NCBI RefSeq assembly: GCF_021130785.1
Contig: NW_025776250.1
Span: forward strand, 172,828 to 236,827
Length of the DNA: 64,000 bases
Direction: 5' to 3'
Source of the DNA: Homalodisca vitripennis
Taxonomy: Eukaryota > Arthropoda > Insecta > Hemiptera > Cicadellidae
Position 1 is the first letter of the stretch, and each line of letters opens with the position of its first letter. Both the position numbers and the translations under genes were made by a program. The notes under the pieces were generated by a model. It was not told the DNA's origin. It saw nothing but the letters and a program-made list of their open reading frames with translations, and ran no database searches. Of this stretch, positions 1 through 12,625 are shown piece by piece.

Positions 1-2753
1 ACACATATTCCGAGCATTTCCTATAAGATTGTGTCAAATCAAGGACTTTAAGGACACGGCTTATAGTACAGTAGCGCCCCCTCAACCGACCGTAACGGGT
101 TCAGAAATTGGTCGGATAACCTATAAGCTGGTTGAAATGGAAATCATAAAAAGCAACGTCAGAAATGTAAAAAAATGTCAGTAATAATATAGGTAATGGA
201 TTATTGAAAATATACAATGTATTATTATATTTATAAAACCGTGATACAATAATAATCATAAAATAACCCAATACTCACTACTGGAAGTGGAAGTATCCAA
301 TAACAAAACAATGATATGTTTACACAGGAAGACGATTAATGATGACCAGTCTGTTTTTGAACATCCGTCCTCGCGCTGCGGGTGTCTATTAAGACCATCA
401 ATCTTTAAAATGCAGAATTTTACCTATTGTATTAAATTCACTGTAAGTGTGAAGAAATAAATATTTCATTTTACATTAATTTCCATGATGAACTTGGGGA
501 TATTTTTAAACGCAATAATAATTTCAACAAAGAAACCTTCTTGTCCTTTAAATTAAAATAAAAAATATATTAACACTATTTATGATAAATGAAACAACAT
601 TGATATTATTTTGTGTGACTTTGAAAACCAATCATGTTGTGTGTTAAACCTGTTTAATTCCAGGTTTATAGTGAAACATTTTTAGTTTCATATTATCACG
701 TTTTAATTTTATAATACAATAATTAAAAATTAAATTTGAAATAAAAATTATATGTTATTGAATGAAATTAACATTTTTCTAAATCAAGACAAACACTATT
801 TAAAACAAATATTTCATTATTTTTAACTATAAATTATTCGTATTTAGTTAATTATGTTCATGTTGAACTTGAAATTTAACCAGTTTTTAAATATATAAGT
901 TAAACTAATAATAATCTTCTATTTCCATAAAGTATGGTATTAAAAGTTATTAATTATCACCAATTTGAAAATGTAAATAAAATAATATTTTTATTTTTAA
1001 AGCAATGATAAACAAATAATAATAATAAATACTCTCAATGTATGCACCAAATTCGAATTTCATACCTTAAGATATTCTAAACATAACATGTTGATTCTAA
1101 AAACAGAGTTACTGAGAGACAAAGTGAAAGAAATTAATTATTTATCATATATACACAGTAATTTTGACTATTTTGATTTAATGATCAATACAAATGTCTC
1201 TCATACTGATCGCCAGTTGCAGATAAAACCCCATTGCACCCTTTAGATATAAAATTAAATGCATAAAAAATGTTACAATAAATTGGTTAAAATCTTTGGG
1301 GTCTTTTTCCAGCTGGAAGGGTTTCTCCTGCAGTTTCCTCATCACAACGCAAGATTCTCTGCCCTTGGATATTTTCCGATCCACAACGAAACCCTCACAG
1401 CGGTAGATATTTACTGTTGTATGGAAACTGCACAGTCTAATTATATTGTATATACTGTAATAAAAATCCTGAATACTATTCTATCTATATGTCATATATG
1501 ACACAGTATGTAGACTGACAGTGTATTCTGTGTGTACAGATGGCTGGAGCGGTGACAACGTACCTAGTGATAATGATCCAATTCCAGGACAAACCACCAT
1601 CCACCTAGAGCATCATGGGGTTTAGAACCACGCCACTATACGTAAACTTATATTTATTAGTTATTGTTTACGCGATGTAAGCACACGTAGTTTTATAAAC
1701 ACCTGTGATGACTGCTTTGTTTGATCTTTACTGCTAGAAAACTTTGTTAATTATTTCTCTGAGTAAGAATTCATTGTGTAATATTACATACTTACTGATA
1801 TATGCAGAGGTCTCGTAGAGATCGAAAACTTGACATTTTGTAACTCATGTGTCTTTGCTAGAACACAATTCATTGAGTCACGCGGTACTATAAGGGATAT
1901 GTTATTTATGTCATAACTGTAGTAAAGTGCACTAATTTGTCTTTGTTGTTAAGAGTACATTAGCTTTATTTCTTCAGTTAAATGTTCATTCATGTTGTCA
2001 TTCATTAACAAAAGGTAGAGTTTCCATTTCGCTTTGTTGCAAAAATACTAATACACACAAAAAATATATTGTAGTTTTATTCACACACCTACCTAAAAAC
2101 CATAGGTGTTCTCACAAATACAATTAAACAATGTGATTTATTCATTTCAATAGCTTAAACAATAAATCTTTGATCAAGAGTTCGTTTTGGAACGTAAAAT
2201 TTTGGTTTTCTTATTGTCAGTAGACCTTGCAGAGCTTGATGTTACACTTTTCAATACCAGATAATTAAATTAGAGGTAATTATTCTAGTAAACCAGTGAC
2301 ATAATTTCAAAATATAAATAATTATGTAATTTTGTTTCAATATTATCTAAAAACGTAGTCTTGTTTAAACACCACAGATTTAATAATTAATTGCATAATT
2401 CCTGAATAACCTGTGGGATATTAAATAACATGTATTCTCGATATGGGTTGGATCTGCACGCCGCGCCGATCATCATTATTGAGTAGCAAGTATTCTACTT
2501 AACTTAGTAAAATAAGGCAAAATAAGGATGCAACCTCGGAATGAAAGATAATAATCTAAAAATTTGCATACGTCTTTATTTTTATGGTATAAAATTTACC
2601 TCAAAAGTCTCATATAATCACGTGTACGCGACTTAAGATATTTAAGCTCAAAGGTCACGAAAATCAGTTTTTTGCAAGTATCTCGTTTCCCTTACGCTAA
2701 ATGACTTTGAAGGTGGTTACAGAAATTGCAGAACGGAAAATGCTCTTCAACTT
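1..2753. other. AT-rich stretch, no supported gene
   Basis: I see no gene, tandem array or recognisable transposon protein here. One short open stretch at about 1536-1627 on the plus strand (DGWSGDNVPSDNDPIPGQTT, then a stop) follows a T-rich tract ending in ACAG and is slightly GC-richer than its surroundings. I could not place it in a family. Confidence 0.5.
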
Positions 2754-3372
2754 AAGCCTTGTGATATTTTAACCTACATTACATTGTTTACGTTTGAACC
2801 CATATGTACAGACAATCCAATCACATTACCCAGTTTTAGTTTGAAGTCCAACCATAAGCCTTGTGATATTTTAACCCTACATTACATTGTTTACGTTTGA
2901 ACCCATATGTACAGACAATCCAATCACATTACCCAGTTTTAGTTTGAAGTCCAACCATAAGCCTTGTGATATTTTACCCTACATTACATTGTTTACGTTT
3001 GAACCCATATGTACAGACAATCCAATCACGTTATCCAGTTTTAGTTTGAAGTCCAACCATAAGCCTTGTGATATTTTACCCTACATTACATTGTTTACGT
3101 TTGAACCCATATGTACAGACAATCCAATCACATTACCCAGTTTTAGTTTGAAGTCCAACCATAAGCCTTGTGATATTTTACCCTACATTACATTGTTTAC
3201 TTTGAACCCATATGTAAAGACAATCCAATCACATTATCCAGTTTTAGTTTGAAGTCCAACCATAAGCCTTGTGATATTTTACCCTACATTACATTGTTTA
3301 CGTTTGAACCCATATGTACAGACAATCCAATCACATTACCCAGTTTTAGTTTATATAAAAACCACAAGCCTG
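2754..3372. repeat. 102-bp tandem repeat, about six copies
   Basis: Units start with AAGCCTTGTGATATTTTA at 2754, 2856, 2959, 3061, 3163 and 3264 (spacings 102, 103, 102, 102, 101). A decayed seventh start follows near 3366. The copies are almost identical, so the array is young or homogenised. Because 102 is a multiple of three, a repetitive open frame of 121 codons (2887-3252) runs through it. That frame has no start context or protein-like composition and is most simply a by-product. Confidence 0.95.
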
Positions 3373-6300
3373 ACGGTATTGTAACCCTTATTACAGCCTA
3401 ACACTGTAACGTCTTTCAGACAGAAATTCAGGAGTAACAAATGTCTATCATATGTAAAGTTTTTAATGAATGTACTTTTTGCAAAAACTGTGCGAACACT
3501 ATATACCTATTTATTTGAAATTTATTTAAATTTACAGTTTTAGAATTAATCATCCCTGAAATAAATTTTTAGTTGGTTTAACATACATTTCCTATTAATA
3601 CTTCAAAACTATTACGAAATTTTGTAGTCTCGTTTTGATTTCAGTGAGGTTTTTGTTATAAGACTTATTTAATTTGTTAGCAGTAATATCATTTTATAAA
3701 TATATACACTTTAATCAAAATGGAGTTGTTTTTTAACTCCTACATAGTAATAACTATTAAGCAAACTGTGCTCTCAATCGTTTAAAGTATAGGAATGTTG
3801 ATTTACCGACATTGCACTCACTATATTATTTACTTTACTTTAGTATTTTCTAAAAACTGCAATGATGATGTACAAACCGAAACCATCATAAGCAACCCAA
3901 TAAGAGAAATTGCCGTATTGATTAAACAATGAGATTTTAATTTGGGTGTTTTTCTTTACAATATATAATAACCTAAAATTAGAGGTATTTTATAACTTTC
4001 TTGGTGGAATAAAAAACTCTTTGGACCTATTGCGGTACCTGGATGATCTACTCATTTAATTTATCAATATGGTCATAACGGATGTCGGTAACAGCCACAT
4101 TTGCGAGAAATCATTGGAGGCAAGAATCAGTAACTAATACGATGGATATATTTATACCAACAAGGTAGGAGTACGCTACATTACATGTTGCTCAACAGAC
4201 TAAGCTGAGGTTCAATCACCGTTCTGATCTGGGAAGTAGATAATTAGGACCATTCCAAGGAATTTTTAAGCTGGATTTCTTTACACCAACAAGGTAAGAG
4301 TACGCAACACCACATTTCATGTAACAGGGTTCGCTTAAGTTTAATGAAAGATTTCTAGTGTATAGCTCGTTTCACTACTGAAATATAAAACTATAAAGAA
4401 TTACACACCAAAGAAAGTTTTACATCCCCCGGAAAACAAAATAGAAATTGGGTCATCCTTCTATCCTATGACAGGCGTCAACGACGCTCCATAAAACTCC
4501 GTAGCTGGACGTCTACAACTAATTCTTTCCTTTGAAGAAAGTATGTTCCAAGCGAAACTTCAAGTCTACAAATGAAACTTTTCATGACATATTTTGCTAC
4601 TTGATACATTTACATTTTTGTTCATTAAATTGCGTTTTATATATTAATGTTAAATAATAAAAGTCTTTACACCAAGTAATCGTAAAGTCTTGTTAGTAAA
4701 ATTAAGCTACATATGTACATATTATGTCGCATGTTTAAACCTCTTATGAGTATACTGAATTTGTTTATAGACTTATTTACTCTGTCTTTTTTTCATGTTG
4801 CCAACATGGTTACCCATAGACCAATGTAAAAATATTCACTAACGTTCAGCCAAATCCCATGGACATACGCCATAATCGATCTTAGGGTTCCTCATATAAA
4901 AATAAAGTTTTATGCATAATTCCAAGACTATAGGTCAGTTTGTTTTCAAGATATCGTGTGGCCAGACAGACAAAAAGTACATTTATTTCAGCCTCACGCA
5001 AAAAGAAAAATGTTTATTTGACTAATAATAATTTTAAAAGTATGTACTGCACAGTATTCCTTTTTTATTACAGTTTTGTCTTTGATAAATGTTTTTACAA
5101 TGATACCAAATAATGTGGCCAATAAGTACGATTCCTAAGTAATGTATATGCATTTATTCAGCAACATGATAAATGTATAGAAGGAGTTGATTAATTTGAA
5201 AATGCAGTAGTTGAAATAAATTAAGCAACTAAACTACATATGCGCACAATTATCAACTGAAACTAGAATACTGAATAATGACGCAATCATGAAATGACTT
5301 CCAAATTTGCAGACCAGATGTACCAAATGTACAGGTCGATAATGAAGGTGATATCTCTCAGTAAAGTTTCAGAACAGTATTGAAAATGTAATTATTTTCA
5401 ATTTTATACACTAACTTAAATATAACATGTTAATAATTGTTTTGTAGTTGAAGTAAGTTTGTAATACTTTAGGGTTTATTATATGGGCGATTTATATGGC
5501 TCCCTTTAATATAAATATCACTAAAACTATCTTTTTAATAAATGGAATAATTATTTTATTTCATGATACCCTATTACTTATCATAGGGTTCTATTTTCCC
5601 ATTTTGATAAGGGAAAATACAAATACCGATTTCCTTTAGTATACGTTTATAGGCTATTTATTCTGTCCAAAAATAGATTAATTATATTTAATTGTGTACT
5701 TAACTGTATCTAATATGAATGGGAATGAAATACGTAACACACTATGTGGCGCACTCCTTCCTTGTTATTTTTAGAACTTGGGTAATGTAATAGTGTCATT
5801 ACCAATTGAACTTTGAGATTTGTGTTTTGTCTTTGTTACATAAGTTTTTGCTATTACAGTGGATATATTATTGTATAATGTTCGTGCAATACACAAACAT
5901 TATACGATAATGTTGTTTTACAATACAAAACACTATCCTGGGCGAACCGTTTATCCACCCGAGAAACAGTTTATCCGTAAATACAAAGTTTTGTTGTTTG
6001 TTCCGTTTGTTTATTATACAAATATGTGCACGTAAAAAATATTTTTAACATTCTATAGCAAGGCCTATGTGATTTAAGAAACGTTTACAACAATTGAGCA
6101 ATGAAATTTTACATGTATGACGTATTAATGACTTATTGTTATTTGTATGTTTGTACTTATAGATTTATTACTAATATTAGATCAGATGCTTTACTTGTTA
6201 AAATATTAATAAAATAAGTTTAACTTAGTAAATTAGAATGTTTTTTGTAATCCAGCTCGAATTTGTTGTTCTTCTTTTACACTTGATTTTGTTTATTATT

Positions 6301-6517
6301 GTAAAAGAAGTGGTAGGTAAGCAGAACGTTAAGTGAGGTTGAGTTGAGGTTAAGTGGTAGAGAGGGCTTTATAGTCCTAACTTCGCCACTAATTAAGACA
6401 TTTTTCATTTTAATTTCAAAAATATTAGCTCCTTTTAAACAAAGCATAATAGTTTTTAACCATTTAACAAAAAGAGTGCAATTACATCATTCGCTTTTAT
6501 AATTATAATTTAATTAT
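3373..6517. other. AT-rich stretch, only fragments
   Basis: No gene is supported. Two local copies of a motif containing ACCAACAAGGTAGGAGTACG lie at about 4144-4187 and 4273-4315 (offset 129). An imperfect hairpin at about 5874-5906 pairs GTATAATGTTCGTG with CACAAACATTATAC. A SINE-like fragment lies at 4841-4990 and is listed separately. Confidence 0.5.
4841..4990. repeat. SINE-like dispersed fragment
   Basis: It contains CGTTCAGCCAAATCCCATGG and ends near a GGCCAGACAGACAAAAAG tract. The same core recurs in one orientation or the other near 13460, 19050, 21320, 52090 and 57740. The members differ too much for the full consensus to be reconstructed by eye. Confidence 0.55.
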
Positions 6518-6535
6518 AGGAGCATCGGTGCTCCT
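6518..6535. other. perfect short hairpin
   Basis: AGGAGCA and TGCTCCT form a 7-bp perfect stem around a TCGG tetraloop, within otherwise AT-rich sequence just before the 6.6-kb direct repeat. No function is assigned. Confidence 0.6.
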
Positions 6536-6598
6536 TGCTTTATTGTCAAATATTGTGCCATATTCGATACAAAACAGTTGCTGTAACTTTCACCAGCG

Positions 6599-6910
6599 CT
6601 GTAGCCGATACGCTGGATCACGTTAATGTTTAACAGCCGATCTACTGATACAATCATCCATTAGTTATTCCACGCGCTGATCGTTCTACTCCAGTTCTGC
6701 TGTTTTATCTTAATCCTTATCTGCAATGTTACTTTAAAGTACCACTTCTGTCTCTTCTCTTTCGTGAACTGATCCAAACTTTTATCTCCAGAGCTGTAGC
6801 CGATAAGCTGGATCACGTGAATTTTTAACAGCTGATTTACTAATACAATCAGCGATTAGTTATTCCACGCGCTGATCGTTCTACTACAGTTCTGCTGTTT
6901 TATCTGAATC
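6599..6910. repeat. direct repeat, two copies offset 194 bp
   Basis: Copy one runs 6599-6712 and copy two 6793-6910. Both contain GCTGTAGCCGATA, a GCTGGATCACGT segment and TTATTCCACGCGCTGATCGT, and both end in TTCTGCTGTTTTATCT. The linker before copy two (AAAGTACCACTTCTGTCTCT) recurs in altered form at about 8840-8890, so the unit belongs to a dispersed repeat. Confidence 0.85.
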
Positions 6911-7265
6911 GTTATCTGTGGTTATATTTGTAGTATTTGCTACATAGACAATTTAAAATTTATTTATGAAATATTTATGGGAGAAAATATATACGAAAAT
7001 ATTTTAGAATTTAGCTAGTGATGTCAAAGTCTATACTTTGCCTAGATTTACCTTATATACTTTAATTTACCTAAATAAATTACATTACGTAATTTCTCAA
7101 GAAATGGTTTGCCGATGTAGGATGATTCAGTGAGTTATAAGGGTTTTCTGGTAGTCTAGTTTGTTAATGTGATTACAATAGGGGTAGTTTGAAGATTACT
7201 TTATTCTCTCTGACCTTGTGATTAGATAGTTGGTTATTAGTTACATGGTTTACTGGAAGGGGAAG

Positions 7266-7307
7266 TATAAATAGCTATGACACGTGACTGTGGGCGTCTT
7301 TTCAGTG
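7266..7307 (+). promoter_or_regulatory. core-promoter-like site (TATA + initiator)
   Basis: TATAAATAG at 7266 is followed by a CACGTG E-box (7281-7286) and a TTCAGTGTG initiator-like site at 7301-7309. The TATA-to-initiator distance, about 38 nt, is longer than the usual ~30. No gene is seen downstream. An LTR or dead element promoter is as likely as a host promoter, and chance is possible. Confidence 0.25.
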
Positions 7308-7770
7308 TGTTATTTTGTGGTTAACTGAGTTACAAGTAAAGTTCAGAGTAATGTTTTCCATTTTAATATTACTTCAAAATTATTTAAATAACCATTTAGT
7401 ATTCATCAATCAGAATGATTTTTATACATCAAGATATAAAGCATTTAACAAATATTTTTGGGTGAAACATAGTTAAATTACATTTTGAACTTTGACACTG
7501 TTCCAACAGCAACAGGTCGGGATTAAGGAAGTTTTTAGCTCAGTTTTATTTAACCTCGTTTATAATAAAGAAAACTAGATTTTATTTTGAACTCAATTAT
7601 AATCTTTATTTTATTAGGGTTTTATAAAAAAAGTTAAATTTTTAGTTTCATTTTGTTTTTAATGCAAGAAGTTGACTTTAATTTAGTTTATTTTATTTTA
7701 AGGAATACCTTTTCTTGAGAAACCTGATACAACAAAAGTGGTTTTGTAAGATTTTTAAAACTAGATTTAA

Positions 7771-7775
<5 letters not shown>

Positions 7776-7805
<30 letters not shown>
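7776..7805. repeat. poly(A) tract of 30
   Basis: This is an uninterrupted run of 30 A. It could be the tail of a retroposed copy inserted on the plus strand, but no body with recognisable coding or tRNA-like sequence is seen before it. Confidence 0.9.
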
Positions 7806-7806
<1 letters not shown>

Positions 7807-7931
7807 AAGTACAAGGATTGTTATTTTAAGTCCAAATTAATTAACTGCTAACTAATAAACACATTTTAAAGTGGCTAGAGAAAGTATTCTCCTGTATATC
7901 TACCCTAACAAATATAATTAAAACAAATTAT

Positions 7932-8719
7932 GGTTGCCTGTAAAGTCGGTTTTACGGGCAAAGATTTTACGTGACAACGTCTTTTTCTCGATAGAATATT
8001 TATTGATATGAATATTATTAAATTGCACAATAGGAACAAGAAATTTAATGAAAATAAGAATTGCACAAATTTTAACTATAGAAATATATTTTGTTTACTA
8101 AAACATTGTACATAATTTGAAATTAATTAAAATTTGTTATTGTAAATGGTAAAGTTGAATAAAACATTTACTAAAATTGGAATTTGAAATTCTTGCTAAA
8201 CACAGTTAAATTCTAACTCCGCGCGTGGTGATTGGTCGGTTTAGTTCGTTTGTTTGGTCGCACTGTTATGACAGGTTAGAGGTTATAATTTGTTATTTTA
8301 AATGTTTGACTAGCAATACGCGCTGTTTCTTCTCAATCGACTGAATTACGATTGATTGCAGAGTGATTTAAACTAATAATTTACTTAACACTATCAACAT
8401 TTGTCAATAGTATGACATAATCTATAAACTCAGTTTCTCAACTTTTGTGTCAATCTAACAATTATTCAATCAATCATAGTTTACGATAATGATATATCAG
8501 TGTACAATTATTTACCTTTATTGTTGTAGTTGTTGTAAATGGCGAATCTAAGCACTCCACATTTTCACGAATAAAACATAGTTATCTGCTTTATCCCGTG
8601 CGGCGGACCCACAGTTATCTGCTTTATCCCGTGCGGATCCCGTGCGGCGGACCCACTGGACGGGCATCGTAACGTTACCGGGCGTTACACTTTTTCATGA
8701 GTGACTCCGAGCCGCAACC
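7932..8719. mobile_element. possible non-autonomous DNA transposon
   Basis: The segment starts GGTTGCCTGTAAAGTCGG and ends in GAGCCGCAACC, so the outermost GGTTGC is inverted. Further in, ACGTGACAACGTCTT (7969-7983) is perfectly inverted at 8726-8740, slightly outside the proposed right end, so the true borders are uncertain. The inside is GC-richer than its flanks in places, and there is no open frame. The family is not identified. Confidence 0.4.
8580..8660. repeat. 33-bp short tandem duplication
   Basis: AGTTATCTGCTTTATCCCGT occurs at 8580 and again at 8613. Inside the second copy the CCCGTGCGG piece is duplicated once more before GCGGACCCACTGG. It lies inside the possible transposon described at 7932-8719. 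Confidence 0.85.
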
Positions 8720-9786
8720 TAATTTAAGACGTTGTCACGTCAATAATATTTCAAATTATATTGTTAAGTGCAGTTAAACTAACCAAAAAATTATATAAAG
8801 GAATTTTGTGAAACTTGCGGATCTCTCTACAATATTGTAAAAGTACCGCTTCTGTCTCTTATGTTTTGGAACTGATCTAAACTTTTAGCTACCTTTAGGA
8901 TGTTTTATTGGCACCAACTGAGGTCGCATTTAAAGGATATCTAGGACATCCCTTCGAGTAAAGTTACGATTGGGATTAAACCCAAAAGTTCTAACTGGAA
9001 TAAAGATATTTCAAAACAAAGATGGCATATAATATAAATAATAACATCAACGTTACTAACGAAACAAACATCCCTTAGACTTCTACAATAGATTGTTATC
9101 TCTATTAAAAGTTAGAAAGGAGCTGCAGTAACTCGAACTTTGGTAATTAAACTTATTATCTTGTGATATACATACAGATTTTCATCAACGGAAAACTCGA
9201 AGAGTATATGGTGAATGAGAGGTTCTGCCATGACTAAAATTTAAACAATTTTCTTCTCCAAATCAAATTATTTATATTCTAATTCAAGAATATACGCGGA
9301 TATAATTTTAGTTTAGACAGATTGGGCTTGAAAATGTTATTTTAGTATGGATTTACAGCTTTCAAGATATTCATTGTAATGCTTGTAGTATATAATAACA
9401 GCCAACCGTTAAAATCTTCTTTAATGTTGAACTAATTACCTCTCAATACATAACGCATAACAATACCGTTTAGAAACTAACCTCTCATCCGAATGTGCTG
9501 GAAGGGACATTTAAATAAACCTATACAGGGAATAGCCTGGAATAATGGACCATTGTGCATGTAATAAATTATAAGTACCACTTATAGGCACAACACAAGC
9601 CATTATAAAGGTAATTAATTTTACAACTAATCAATATGCTATCAGGATTCAGCAGCTTGATTGATATTGCTACAATAACAATGTGATTTGTTGATCACAT
9701 AATCAGTATATAGTCAGTTTACAAACTATCAGTAATTATACTTGAATTGTTTACATAACAAAGTTTTACATGTGCTAATGCAGATG

Positions 9787-10558
9787 AAAAATATCTCGTT
9801 TAGCTGCTAGCCGTCATTTTGGAGTTTTTTCTAAAATTAGTATTACTGTCTTAAAAATTAGTTCAGCTAAAGAAAACAAACTTGGCGCATAGGCTTTAAT
9901 TGAAAAGGGGAAGATCGTTTTATTTTCTTTAATATCGGTGTATATTGAAAATTTTATAAGTAAAATAACAAGCACGACCACTTTAAACATACGCTTGCAC
10001 AAGTGTGGAGAGCCAAACATGTCAGTATCACTTGTTTGTTGCTAATGGCTTGCGCAAGCGCGTCTTTAAAGTGGACGTGCTCGCTTATGAGTTAACGGAT
10101 TCCGTTGGAAAAAGTACCACTGAAATTGTTATAAGAAATTAAAATTATTTGGTATCTTTTAAATTATTTATAACTGATGTCAAACATCTGATTCCTATCA
10201 AAAGACGAAATGTTTCTGCCCCAGTATCCTACCTTTAAAGTGGTCGTGCTCGCTTATGCATTGACGTATTTCGTTGAAATAAGTACCGTTGGAATTTTAA
10301 TTAAAATGATCAGGTAGTTAGTATTTAGAAAAACTTCTGTTATTAAACATAATATTTTAATGTTATTTTACTTTAAAAATTACACTTTATAACATTACCT
10401 GTAAAACGGACATTATTTTGTTAACATTAAAGAAAATAACACCATTTTTAAAACTGTTATGTTATTCATTCAAAATTGGGTTTCTTTAGCTTTACTGCTT
10501 TTTGAGATAGTAATTTATTTATACAAAATACAAAATGGTGGCTAAACGAGACATTGCT
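9787..10558. mobile_element. diverged foldback element
   Basis: The ends are inverted: AAATATCTCGTTTAGCTGCTAG at the left matches, reversed, AATGGTGGCTAAACGAGACATT at the right. Further in, AGCTAAAGAAA and TTATTTTCTTTAAT recur inverted in the same order, and AGCACGACCACTTTAAA (9971-9987) is a perfect 17-bp inverted match to 10231-10247. TTTAAAGTGG(A/T)CGTGCTCGCTTATG also occurs twice in direct orientation (10065 and 10231). The arms are clearly old compared with the 16.9-kb palindrome. Confidence 0.6.
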
Positions 10559-10592
10559 CGACCTATGTATATATGAAATGTTTTTTTCAACC

Positions 10593-10630
10593 CACAGAAG
10601 GTTGTCGTACCCTTTTGTGAACACCCTGTA
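10593..10630. mobile_element. mariner-type element terminus
   Basis: GTGAACACCCTGTA matches the ACACCCTGTA end seen at 17911, 29929, 35633 and 36575. The partner terminus is not visible, so this is a solo end or the edge of a degraded element. Confidence 0.5.
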
Positions 10631-12479
10631 CATTTTCACAATCTCATATGCCCACTATATACTATATTTATCTTTCAATAAAATGTTTAATAAAACAAGA
10701 AAACAGATAACAATAAGATATAAACCAGCAAGACGTATTAGGACATTTTTTTAAATTATAATTATAAAATTGAATGTTTAAACTTACAAATATACTAAAC
10801 TATTCAAATATTGTATCTTATGTTTCGTTCAAATAAATTATATCATTATGTGGCTCAGTATTATAATAAATAAATACTGGGGTTAGTCAATTCCATTCTA
10901 TTCCTATAATTTACTTTTAAACATATTATAATTTATTATTATTCTTTTATACTATTTAAATACGCTGGAATCTTCTACCTATTTTCTTATTTTTAATAAA
11001 TGACGGACATTCCCATAATTTAATTGGCTATACAAACCTGTTATTTATTAAACGATTTCAGAAAAAAATTATTGAATTATGCTTTAAAACTCTTATATTT
11101 TAGCATATAATCTATTTATACAAATTGCGTATACAGTTTTGCGTCGTAATTTAAATTATTTTGCATCATCGACAATACAGGTGACAAAACATTGTTATGC
11201 ACATCTACTACATGATAGTATTAAGAGAATTTCTAAAATTGTGGAAATTATATGGTTGTGTAAACTCGTAATATAACTTATTGGAGCCAAGATTTAAAGA
11301 GGTTTTGACAACGTGCAGTCAGGGACGTGATGGTCCACTGGGACGTGTTCTGGTGCAATCACGTCTCACTGTGCTCTCGGCATCCTTTGCTTTGCTAAAT
11401 ATTCCTTTTGATGCAATGTATTTTATGTACCAAAATATTTCAAGAGCGATATTATATCAAATATTATTAATCATTCAATTTCAAATTTAATTAATTATAT
11501 ACAAATTAACGCGCTTCCATATGTGGAAACACAAAATATTAGAATTTGAAACATAACAAAAGTACTAATATACCTGTGTATTGATGAGGATATGACAGTT
11601 TTGATTACTTATACGTGCTTACTATACCGTGGGTTTATGGGTTTTTAAAATTCAGATTATCATAACATTTCCTACTAAAATATTCCAAAGCTAATATCAC
11701 AAGAGTCTTCAATATACCAGCCAATTCTTATTTGACAAATCTGAAATACTGAACTATTAATTTACAGGTTTCCGTTGGATCCTTAACATTTTCTCCGTCC
11801 CTAAGCAATTCCGAGATGCTAAACCAAATTATCCGATAATATCCAGACGATACATTATTGAACCTCATTCTTACCCTTATATTTTAATTATTGGGCAGAA
11901 AGAGAGAGTAAAATTATTGGGCTTTCAATATAAAGGTGGCGTTTTAAGCATCGTTTACTTTATCGTTTAGCTCATTTTTATAAACAAACATGGGAAAATG
12001 GATTGTTTGAACATTGTTTGTCTGCCGCTATGTATATATCACGCTTTTATCCAAATTTAGAAGTTGTACCTTTAGATTACATACTTACTTCATAAAATAA
12101 ACTAGCTAGCGCATAGCGTGACTCTTTTAATAAAAAATATCTTAATTTTAATACTACATTTAACATGTAGTGCGGTAGAAATCGTTTTAAAGTACGAAAT
12201 AATTTCTCTATAGTGTAGCAATCCCCTTAAAATTATGTAAAAAAATAAAATAAAATTTTTAAGGTGGACAAACTTTAAAATCTCATTTAAAAGTTTTGGA
12301 GTGATATATGGCACTGAAACTTCAGCGTACATGTAAACAATAAAAACACAATATTTAGCTGTTATGTTCATACATTAGGTAGTTCATGTTACCTTAATAT
12401 AAACTGATAAAATGGAGTACCTAAAGATCTGAAATAATATAGTCTTTGGCCCAGAAATAAATAGATTTTTCTTTTGACG

Positions 12480-12625
12480 ATGAGGAACCTATATATCAAA
12501 TATCAAGTCTCTAGAAACTTTCTATCAAAACTTATTGCACACACGGACAAACAGATGGGCAGACGGACATACAGCTTGACGGACAGGTAAGGACACGATT
12601 TTAAGAACTTGTCGAGTACTCTTAA
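12480..12625. repeat. SINE-like fragment with CAGACGGACA motif
   Basis: It contains TCTAGAAACTTTCTATCAAA, a run of GGACAAACAG/GCAGACGGACATACAG, then GGACACGATTTTAA. A related fragment at 36720-36915 has CGGACGGACGGACAATGACA, CGATTTCAATAAT and GTCGGGTTCTTAA. The two share the order of parts, which supports one dispersed family. Confidence 0.6.

Noticed and set aside
1535..1627. Possible piggyBac or host exon (DGWSGDNVPSDNDPIPGQTT)
   Set aside because: It is too short, no conserved transposase block follows, and the resemblance could not be supported.
2887..3252. 121-codon repetitive open frame
   Set aside because: It is a by-product of the 102-bp tandem repeat, which is a multiple of three. 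There is no start context, codon bias or domain.
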